Positions 1 to 4,679 of a stretch of 18,322 bases of DNA are shown piece by piece (the stretch's first letter is position 1; each line of letters begins with the position of its first letter). The DNA comes from Prevotella sp. (GTDB taxonomy: Bacteria; Bacteroidota; Bacteroidia; Bacteroidales; Bacteroidaceae), in contig JAFRMM010000077.1 in assembly GCA_017430675.1 (NCBI GenBank), positions 1 to 18,322 on the forward strand, given 5' to 3'. Under the pieces are notes generated by a model. The model saw only the letters and a list, made by a program, of their open reading frames with translations. It did not search any database and was not told the origin of the DNA. Both the position numbers and the translations under genes were made by a program.

Positions 1-15
1 CACCTTTAATATATT

Positions 16-504
16 TTATATGCGTTTGTCAAAAGTGGCGTACTGCTCTACTTGTGGCACCCTGCGTTGAAAGCCGTTTGAAATGTCGTTCAAACAGCGT
101 TCCAACGTTCTTAGCATGGCTGGAATGATATGCCGCTCGTAGAAGTCACGTGGGCGCAGAGTGTAGTCTATCTTGACAATCTCCTGCTCGCAGATATCGC
201 CAGTATCAAATCCGTTGTCAGCCCAGAACCATGTAGCGGCCGTTATCGGCTCATTCCTCTTGTATGCCCACCTGATGGATGAGGCTCCGCGCCCGTATGG
301 TAGCGGTGAGGGGTGGAAGATGAGCGTGCCAAAAAGCGGCTCTTTCAACTCATCCTCGGGTATTTTCTCCGTCAGCAATGGTGCGACGGCCAGGTGGTAG
401 CAGTAGTTATTCTCACCGCACAGATGGTGCCCGTGTGCCGTGATTACTGAGCGTGCGGCCTGATATGCGGCCGTGTCCTTATTTCCAAGTATTTTGACAA
501 CCAT
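16..504 (-). CDS. Formyltransferase-fold protein, atypical (about 162 aa)
   Basis: The product carries the hallmarks of the formyl-transferase N-terminal fold (methionyl-tRNA/GAR/sugar N-formyltransferases): HPSPLPYGRG near residue 64 and GFDTGDI near residue 100, the latter holding the usual catalytic Asp. In classical members an Asn lies two residues before the motif His; here that position is Ile (LIFHPS), so the catalytic triad looks incomplete. The protein is short, and I see no C-terminal tRNA-binding domain. The frame is open back to position 636, but I chose the ATG at 504: it follows GGAG closely (ggagaaaATG), the residues before it read as out-of-frame sequence, and the upstream gene's plausible C-terminus occupies that DNA. 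This start overlaps the ATPase-GNAT gene by 26 bases, so translation is probably coupled. It is the last gene of a three-gene operon. It likely transfers a one-carbon or related acyl group to an amine; the substrate is unknown and a nucleobase or DNA is an inference. Confidence 0.75.
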   Translation of the reverse strand: MVVKILGNKDTAAYQAARSVITAHGHHLCGENNYCYHLAVAPLLTEKIPEDELKEPLFGTLIFHPSPLPYGRGASSIRWAYKRNEPITAATWFWADNGFDTGDICEQEIVKIDYTLRPRDFYERHIIPAMLRTLERCLNDISNGFQRRVPQVEQYATFDKRI

Positions 505-1633
505 TTTCTCCGATGTATTTAAATGCCTGTACTGCCCGGAAGTGGCCACCGTAACCGCTAGTTGCTGCATCTTTCTTTCCCCTACGGTCTGCGGAGCGTT
601 GCAGGGATGCCCTGCTGCGTGCCTTATTTTCACCATAGAGGCGTGCGCCCGTCTGGATCCATTTTTTTGAGTGTCTCAGTGCACCGCACAGTTGCGGGTG
701 TGAGGTATGGAAGAACACTGGTAATTTGTAGCCACACCGGCCATGCCCCTGAAGGTGGTACTCACAGACCGCATTCAGGAATCGTGTGCCGACACCTATT
801 CCCTGCCACTCTGGCATTACTACAAGGCGCGTGGCACGGTAGGCATGGGCCGTAAAAAGTGGGGCCACACTCAGGTGACACACCGGCTCGCCGTTAATGA
901 AGCCGACGAAACACTCAGCGGCTACCGGCATTGCCAAGTCTAAATAGTAATGCTGCTTAAACAGTCTTGGGAACACAGTTCCCCGGACTTTATAAATTTG
1001 AAGTTCGAGTTTTGGCCGCTGCCGAAGACAGTCACGCTCATAGAAGCGTGCCCCCGCGGTGTCATATACCCAGTCGGGCTGGAGCCATTCAACAATGTCG
1101 TAGTGGCATGACAACAATACAATCTGCCCTTCTCCCCGCCTCCACGTCTTGGCGAAAGCAGCGGCTCCCACCTTTGCAATCTGGCGGTCGATGACAGACG
1201 TGAACTCATCTACGACGGCATGCTCCGGGCGTTCACGGGCCAGGCGTGCCAGCCCTGCCCGGAACTTCTCGCCGTTACTGAGCACATTGAACGGTCGCAG
1301 CCACGCAGGGACGTCGCCAAGCCCTACGGCGGACAGCATACCCGTTACCATATTGAAGTCGCCGTCCGGGGCGATACAGTCCACGATGGGCTTTGTGTTG
1401 TCCCATCCCGAATACAGGTCATAAATAGCGCTCCCAAAGATACGGCTTCCAATGCTCGTTTTGCCGCTTCCTGACGGGCCTACGATGAGGCCGATTTGCC
1501 ACTCCTTGCCCTCGATGGGCAACTCTACGCTCTTTTCCCAATCACAGCCTTTCTCAGCATTGAAAAGACTCTTTACGCGTGCAGCGCGATAACTGTTAAA
1601 GTCGCTGCAATGATGACTCACTTCTATCTTCAT
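479..1633 (-). CDS. ABC-type ATPase fused to GNAT acetyltransferase (COG2401-like), 384 aa
   Basis: Two domains are visible. Residues about 1-200 are an ABC-type ATPase: Walker A GPSGSGKTS (52-60), ABC signature LSNGEKFR (118-125), Walker B with catalytic Glu AVVDEFTS (139-146) and an H-loop His in SCHYDIVEW (H177). There is no membrane segment, so it is a soluble ATPase rather than a transporter. Residues about 207-330 are a GNAT fold with the acyl-CoA-binding motif WQGIGVGTR (276-284). This architecture matches the COG2401 class (ABC-type ATPase fused to a predicted acetyltransferase). The C-terminal tail is basic (about 336-355) and then contains GGHFRAVQAFKY. The ATG overlaps the stop of the upstream 41-aa gene by 4 bases (ATGA), and the 3' end overlaps the formyltransferase gene by 26 bases. 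Together with that gene it probably performs an acylation; DNA or nucleotide modification is my inference from the phage setting and the Mu mom analogy. The substrate is unproven. Confidence 0.85.
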   Translation of the reverse strand: MKIEVSHHCSDFNSYRAARVKSLFNAEKGCDWEKSVELPIEGKEWQIGLIVGPSGSGKTSIGSRIFGSAIYDLYSGWDNTKPIVDCIAPDGDFNMVTGMLSAVGLGDVPAWLRPFNVLSNGEKFRAGLARLARERPEHAVVDEFTSVIDRQIAKVGAAAFAKTWRRGEGQIVLLSCHYDIVEWLQPDWVYDTAGARFYERDCLRQRPKLELQIYKVRGTVFPRLFKQHYYLDLAMPVAAECFVGFINGEPVCHLSVAPLFTAHAYRATRLVVMPEWQGIGVGTRFLNAVCEYHLQGHGRCGYKLPVFFHTSHPQLCGALRHSKKWIQTGARLYGENKARSRASLQRSADRRGKKDAATSGYGGHFRAVQAFKYIGENGCQNTWK

Positions 1634-1755
1634 ACGTTTACGACTTTAAGGGTTAGACCTTCGCTGTGAAGACGGTCATAGACTGCCCTCTGCTCATTTT
1701 CGTCGGCGCAAACGACAATCACGCCAAACTGCGGTTTATAGGTGTACTTTCCCAT
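1630..1755 (-). CDS. Small 41-aa protein, first gene of the modification operon
   Basis: A small frame running from ATG at 1755 to TGA at 1632-1630, translated by hand. It begins MGKYTYKPQFGVIVVC and ends LTLKVVNV, with ADENEQRAVYDRLHSEG in between. The pattern (beta strand FGVIVVC, a charged amphipathic helix ENEQRAVYDRL, then a second strand LTLKVVNV) suggests a compact beta-alpha-beta fold. Three facts support it as real: it begins about 25 bases downstream of a Bacteroidota -7 box, its stop overlaps the ATPase-GNAT start as ATGA, and I recall short proteins of this kind in Bacteroidales phages. Function is unknown. It could be a partner or regulator of the ATPase, or a leader peptide that couples translation into it. 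No catalytic or metal-binding motif is evident (a single Cys). Confidence 0.72.
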   Translation of the reverse strand: MGKYTYKPQFGVIVVCADENEQRAVYDRLHSEGLTLKVVNV

Positions 1756-1779
1756 ACTTGATATTTTTGATAACCGATG

Positions 1780-1787
1780 CAAAGGTA
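1780..1787 (-). promoter_or_regulatory. Bacteroidota promoter -7 box for the modification operon
   Basis: On the minus strand this is TACCTTTG, an exact match to the Bacteroidota sigma -7 consensus TAnnTTTG. It lies 24 bases before the ATG of the 41-aa gene, leaving a very short leader. A clear -33 TTTG was not found; a T-rich stretch (ctatttattc) lies upstream at a slightly short spacing. It would transcribe the 41-aa, ATPase-GNAT and formyltransferase genes independently of the tail operon. Confidence 0.72.
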
Positions 1788-1824
1788 GTCAGGGAAAGCG
1801 AGAATAAATAGGAAAAAGCGGCAA

Positions 1825-2067
1825 TCACACTGCACGGCTTGTGCAGTCGGTTTCCATGTGCTTGATGATATTGTATATTTTCCGTTCACAAACGCCATAC
1901 CTTTCAGACAGAACTGAAACGATGTAGGTTACCTTTTCGCCGCTGGAGCGCATCCGCTCGTAGTCGCGATATAGTTCAATAAACCTGCAATCGTCAGGCT
2001 TGAATCCCATGGAAATAAGCCTTTTTAGCAGTTCACGGTTAAAATTTAGGATCTCAAAGGGTGTCAT
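1825..2067 (-). CDS. Small helix-turn-helix protein, possibly Mor/C-like regulator (80 aa)
   Basis: An 80-residue, highly helical protein. The C-terminal half (about residues 46-70, KVTYIVSVLSERYGVCERKI followed by YNIIKHM) has the spacing of a helix-turn-helix: helix VTYIVSVLSERY, turn GVC, recognition helix ERKIYNIIKHM. This is reminiscent of the C-terminal HTH of the Mor/C late-activator family of Mu-like phages, but I cannot confirm membership. The N-terminal half (FEILNFNRELLKRLISMGF) is probably a dimerisation helix. It is located immediately after the late-operon terminator and before the promoter of the ATPase-GNAT operon, and its start diverges from the predicted rightward ncRNA promoter 16 bases away. 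That makes it a candidate regulator of one or both. No Bacteroidota -7 box was found for it on the minus strand; a TATAAT-like hexamer lies at 2110-2105. Confidence 0.72.
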   Translation of the reverse strand: MTPFEILNFNRELLKRLISMGFKPDDCRFIELYRDYERMRSSGEKVTYIVSVLSERYGVCERKIYNIIKHMETDCTSRAV

Positions 2068-2082
2068 ATCGAAAAAAAGTTG

Positions 2083-2090
2083 TACCTTTG
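2083..2090 (+). promoter_or_regulatory. Rightward Bacteroidota promoter -7 box (ncRNA)
   Basis: Plus-strand TACCTTTG within gttgTACCTTTGcacc, an exact TAnnTTTG match in a typical Bacteroidota context. No clear -33 TTTG is present. Transcription would start near 2096-2098, at the beginning of the 14-bp closing stem of the structured interval. No credible rightward protein gene follows, which points to an RNA product. Confidence 0.65.
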
Positions 2091-2112
2091 CACCATCTCA
2101 TCTACATTATAG

Positions 2113-2165
2113 AAAAAAGCGGAATCCGCGACGAGGGTCTATGCCCCCAGTCGTGCGGATTCCGC
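2113..2165 (-). terminator. Leftward intrinsic terminator of the late tail operon
   Basis: Read leftward, a GC-rich hairpin (gcggaatccgc pairing with gcggattccgc, 11 bp, extended by 3 bp across a bulge, loop of about 17) is followed directly by six T residues (2118-2113). It lies about 90 bases after the stop of the 158-aa gene and before the HTH gene. It fits a Rho-independent terminator closing the long leftward virion operon. The same hairpin forms the core of the predicted rightward RNA, where it lacks a following T tract and would not terminate. Confidence 0.75.
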
Positions 2166-2202
2166 ATTCAGGTATTAATATGTAGGTGAGATGACTGTTA
2201 AT

Positions 2203-2254
2203 CCGGCTGGGGGCTTTTTTGCTCCCCGAAAGAACAGTCCCCCACCGGTTTTTT
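2203..2254 (+). terminator. Rightward intrinsic terminator of the predicted ncRNA
   Basis: On the plus strand ccgg(c)tggggg (2203-2213) pairs with cccccaccgg (2239-2248), a 10-bp stem with one bulged C, followed by six T residues (2249-2254). A second T6 (2215-2220) sits in the loop right after ctgggggc, which can instead pair with the upstream loop at 2143-2150. Read leftward there is no T tract after the hairpin, so it acts in the plus direction only. It overlaps the stop of the 158-aa gene. Confidence 0.62.
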
Positions 2255-2729
2255 ACTCCACGATAAGCATTCCCAACTTCGTGACATCGCCGATGGCCCA
2301 ACCGTTGGAGGCCATCAGTTTACCGAAGGCTTCCTTGGTTATGCCGTCGAACTTCAGTTTCACCTCCGCATCGGAGAACTCCTTGAGGGCATCGGCCACC
2401 AGTTTGTTGTAGGGGTTCACCTCCCTGACGATGAACTGGTTGTACTCGGCAGCCCCCATGGGCAGGGTCGAGGCGTCCAGGTTGGGGAAGCGGAGCATCC
2501 TTTCCACGCCCTGTGCCTTCTCCATGCGCTCGTCGAAGCCCTCCGTGGTAGGCTTGAACCTCTTGGCAGCATCCTTCTCCAGATCCTCGTATTGCGTGGC
2601 AAAGGGCATCATGGCGCAACTGATCTTCCACAACTTGATCTTGTCGTCGTCTGACAACTTGTCGTACTTCGCGGTCGAGAGTACCTTGAACGCATTCAGC
2701 AGTTCCCCGGTTTTAATGGTCTTCTCCAT
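2253..2729 (-). CDS. Conserved phage protein of unknown function (158 aa)
   Basis: Last gene of the late operon. It is a soluble, helix-rich protein with no signal peptide or membrane segment. The N-terminal helical stretch (LLNAFKVLSTAKYDKLSDDD, KIKLWKISCAMMP) is followed by a charged linker and an LPMGAAEYNQF segment near residues 99-109, then KLMASNGWAIGDV near the C-terminus. I recall proteins of this pattern in Bacteroidales phages and prophages near the tail-fibre end, but know no function. It begins 3 bases after the stop of the 105-aa gene, so the two are probably co-translated. Its 3' end is overlapped on the other strand by the rightward terminator. Possible roles include a fibre-associated or late assembly factor; this is speculation. 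Confidence 0.8.
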   Translation of the reverse strand: MEKTIKTGELLNAFKVLSTAKYDKLSDDDKIKLWKISCAMMPFATQYEDLEKDAAKRFKPTTEGFDERMEKAQGVERMLRFPNLDASTLPMGAAEYNQFIVREVNPYNKLVADALKEFSDAEVKLKFDGITKEAFGKLMASNGWAIGDVTKLGMLIVE

Positions 2730-2732
2730 GGC

Positions 2733-3050
2733 CTACTCCTCCCCATCGTTAGCGTTCTGTCCAGTGACGTAAGGCTCAATCTCGTCGATGGCATCCCATA
2801 CCTTGTTGGAGTCACGACGCGACATCTCCGAAAGCGAATAGCGAATCTCGCCGTCACGCATGTAGCCGTTGAAGTTGCCGATGTACTCACCCTGCTCGCC
2901 GTCTTGGTTCTGCTGACAGACAGTGCCGCTGACGTTCTGCAGTGTCGAGGTAGTGTTGTCGGTGTTGTAGTTGCCGATGACTACCACTACGTTGTCCTTG
3001 TACTCATACTGGTTGTTCGAATTCGAACTCGTTACTTTAAATGTTCCCAT
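2733..3050 (-). CDS. Conserved small phage protein of unknown function (105 aa)
   Basis: An acidic, Asn/Ser/Thr-rich small protein. The first half is predicted beta (KVTSSNSNNQYEYKDNVVVV, IGNYNTDN), while the second half is helical, with IGNFNGYMRDGEIRYSLSEM and a WDAIDEIE helix near residues 86-93. No signal peptide, Cys pair or catalytic motif is seen. It lies between the 411-aa virion protein and the 158-aa gene. The 45-base gap before it (3051-3095) is the longest between late genes and is very AT-rich, as is common for Bacteroidota translation starts without Shine-Dalgarno sites. Its position suggests a late accessory or structural role. I recognise it only as a type seen in Bacteroidales phages. 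Confidence 0.75.
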   Translation of the reverse strand: MGTFKVTSSNSNNQYEYKDNVVVVIGNYNTDNTTSTLQNVSGTVCQQNQDGEQGEYIGNFNGYMRDGEIRYSLSEMSRRDSNKVWDAIDEIEPYVTGQNANDGEE

Positions 3051-3095
3051 AATCTTGTAAAATTAAAATTGTTAGTAAATATCTTTTATTGAAGA

Positions 3096-4331
3096 CTATT
3101 CAACTGCTGGCGGTTCCGAGTCAAGCACAGGATATATCATCTCAAGACTTGCAAAGTCCGTTGACGTGTCCCCCTGTCCTTTCTCTATCTCTACGCGCAT
3201 ATTGGTTACGCCAGATGTCGTGTCGCTGCCCAGGTCCATATACGTGTTCGCGGTGTACGGCGTCGTGACGTTTGTCGTATTGTTCTGATTGCCAGTCTGT
3301 GCACCAAGCCTGTTAAGTGCGGTCAGCGTGACGTTGATTCGGTGCGGTGCGGACGTGCTATCGTCATTTGTCACGACAAGCATCCTGTAGTCTATCCGCT
3401 TGTTGTTGCTCGCATCCTTCCATGCGTAGAAATATACAATCTCTGGCACGACACGGATGGCTCCTGGCACCGTCTGCTCTTCCGTCTCCCAAACGGCGAC
3501 GAAGTTGCCGCTTGTCGATGCAGGTGTAATTGCGGTGATGACCGTGCTCTCGACGTAGTTCTTCACGCTCGACAGCACAGGAAACATCTTAATCGGCGTG
3601 TAGTTGTTGATGTAGGTGTACAGTTTCCCGCTTGCCGAACTGACCTTGAAACGGACATGCGCTCCCATAGACCACAGTGTGGCGGAGGTTGTCCCCAAAT
3701 CTCCTACCTTGTTGTCCTGTGTTGCGAGGAACACCTGGTCGTCGCACTTCATGACGATGCCGAAGTACAGGTTGTCCTTGAACGATATGTTGTTCATCAC
3801 CGTGAAGTCGCCGTACCACAGTGTCTGTCCAGAGTATATGCCGCCCAAGTCCATGTTGAACTGTACGGTTATCACGCTTGACGACTTGGATATGCTGGAG
3901 ACTGACGATATGGGTGCGTGTGCGTTGGTGAAGTAGCCAATTGACGTTGGGGAGGTGGGCGACACGAAGTCCGTCAGGCGGAACGCCGTCGTGGGCGCGT
4001 TGTTCGCCCAGTAGTTGGATTGTATTCCGCAGTCGGGCGCGTTGCTCGATACGGTCGAGCCGTCAATCCACACGGCGACGACTTTGCCGAGGTCTTTCCC
4101 CGTCCATATCGGAATGTTCTTTATCCCCCAGTTCACGCTCCTACGCTGTGCGACAGTCAGCGGCTTGACGTACACCCCAGACTGGCTGTATTCTATGGGG
4201 CGCCACCTAGCCCAAGTCGCTATGTTGTTGCTCCTGCACAGCGTCCCCAAGTCGTTTGAGCCGTCGTTGAGCGCCTGTTGCACGTCAGCGATGCTCACTG
4301 GTGATGTTATCGTGTTGCCGTTATATCCCAT
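3096..4331 (-). CDS. Putative minor tail / fibre-associated structural protein (411 aa)
   Basis: A beta-rich, Ser/Thr/Asn-rich protein with no signal peptide or membrane helix. The N-terminus ITSPVSIADVQQAL, then DLGTLCRSNNIATWARWRPI (about residues 27-46), is a pattern I recall from proteins encoded next to tail fibres in many Bacteroidales siphophages. It suggests an anchor or assembly domain, followed by immunoglobulin-like or jelly-roll-type beta regions (for example the TATQD/KVGDLGTTSATLWS region and a C-terminal domain with RINVTLTALN). It starts 3 bases after the 113-aa gene stop, placing it in the fibre cluster. It is likely a virion surface protein, possibly decorating the tail tip or contributing to receptor binding. 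Enzymatic function is not apparent. Confidence 0.75.
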   Translation of the reverse strand: MGYNGNTITSPVSIADVQQALNDGSNDLGTLCRSNNIATWARWRPIEYSQSGVYVKPLTVAQRRSVNWGIKNIPIWTGKDLGKVVAVWIDGSTVSSNAPDCGIQSNYWANNAPTTAFRLTDFVSPTSPTSIGYFTNAHAPISSVSSISKSSSVITVQFNMDLGGIYSGQTLWYGDFTVMNNISFKDNLYFGIVMKCDDQVFLATQDNKVGDLGTTSATLWSMGAHVRFKVSSASGKLYTYINNYTPIKMFPVLSSVKNYVESTVITAITPASTSGNFVAVWETEEQTVPGAIRVVPEIVYFYAWKDASNNKRIDYRMLVVTNDDSTSAPHRINVTLTALNRLGAQTGNQNNTTNVTTPYTANTYMDLGSDTTSGVTNMRVEIEKGQGDTSTDFASLEMIYPVLDSEPPAVE

Positions 4332-4334
4332 GTC

Positions 4335-4676
4335 CTATGCCTCCTCTCTAATCGTTTTCACTTCCATGCCAAGTTGTTTTGACTTGAACATATCACGATA
4401 GATGCTTCTACTTACCACCTTTACCTCTGTCGTTTCTGTGTCGGCTACAAGAATGTCGTAACCGCACAATTCCTTACGGCCACAATAGAAGTAGTCGTCA
4501 GCGTCAGCATTATCCACTACTTCCACCAGTCTGTCAGCGGCGGCTTCAAGTGTCAGGAACACTCCAATAATGTCTCTGCAATTGTATTCCTTTGAGTCGT
4601 AACCGCCAGATTCTTCATTGAAGTATGCCTCTGGTTCGATCTCCGTGTAGTCCTCCTGTAGAATGTATATCTTCAT
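4335..4676 (-). CDS. Small hypothetical protein in the fibre cluster (113 aa)
   Basis: A small acidic soluble protein starting MKIYILQEDY. A beta strand at the N-terminus, the segment IIGVFLTLEAAADRLVEVVD (about residues 36-55) and a closing strand (GYDILVADTETTEVKVV) resemble the small domains annotated as DUF7336-type, in which a strand is followed by GVF-S-x-E-x-A and a helix. I am not certain of this link. The C-terminal 20 residues are basic and helical. It begins 3 bases after the fibre stop codon and ends 3 bases before the 411-aa gene, so it is firmly within the operon. A chaperone or regulator for the fibre is one possibility; function is unknown. Confidence 0.7.
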   Translation of the reverse strand: MKIYILQEDYTEIEPEAYFNEESGGYDSKEYNCRDIIGVFLTLEAAADRLVEVVDNADADDYFYCGRKELCGYDILVADTETTEVKVVSRSIYRDMFKSKQLGMEVKTIREEA

Positions 4677-4679
4677 ATC

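Larger units (their letters stand above)
2096..2254 (+). ncRNA. Predicted structured small RNA, about 155 nt, between tail and modification modules
   Basis: This is the only rightward transcript I can support. It runs from just after the TACCTTTG box to a T6 tract at 2249-2254. The 5' end (2094-2107, catctcatctacat) pairs with 2180-2193 (atgtaggtgagatg) over 14 bp. The sole non-Watson-Crick pair is U·G in the rightward RNA but would be A·C on the other strand, which favours a plus-strand RNA. Inside is a second hairpin (2119-2132 with 2150-2165, 11 bp plus 3 bp across a 2-base bulge). Its loop and shoulder (2143-2150, gcccccag) are exactly complementary to 2207-2214 (ctgggggc). The 3' part is a terminator hairpin. 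The RNA's end is antisense to the last codons of the 158-aa gene. I do not recognise a known RNA family; alternatives are a pair of back-to-back terminators or an antisense regulator. Confidence 0.55.

Noticed and set aside
1..15. Phage end or attachment site at the left edge
   Set aside because: The 15 bases beyond the last stop are AT-rich but too few to show a terminal repeat, att core or terminator.
505..636. N-terminal extension of the formyltransferase to the ATG at 636
   Set aside because: The 44 extra residues (MVKIRHAAGHPCNAP and onward) look like out-of-frame sequence, and the same DNA encodes a plausible C-terminus of the ATPase-GNAT; the ATG at 504 has a GGAG just upstream.
479..1633. 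ABC transporter subunit
   Set aside because: The ATPase is fused to a GNAT domain, there is no permease gene or membrane segment nearby, and the phage context fits a soluble COG2401-type protein better.
2105..2110. TATAAT hexamer upstream of the HTH gene on the minus strand
   Set aside because: It matches the E. coli -10 rather than the Bacteroidota -7 box, lacks a -35 partner and falls inside the arm of the 14-bp stem, so it may be chance.
3051..3095. Possible internal promoter before the 105-aa gene (leftward TAATTTTA at 3065-3058)
   Set aside because: It lacks the final G of TAnnTTTG, has no -33 element and lies only about 8 bases from the start codon; the AT-rich gap is better explained as a translation-initiation region.
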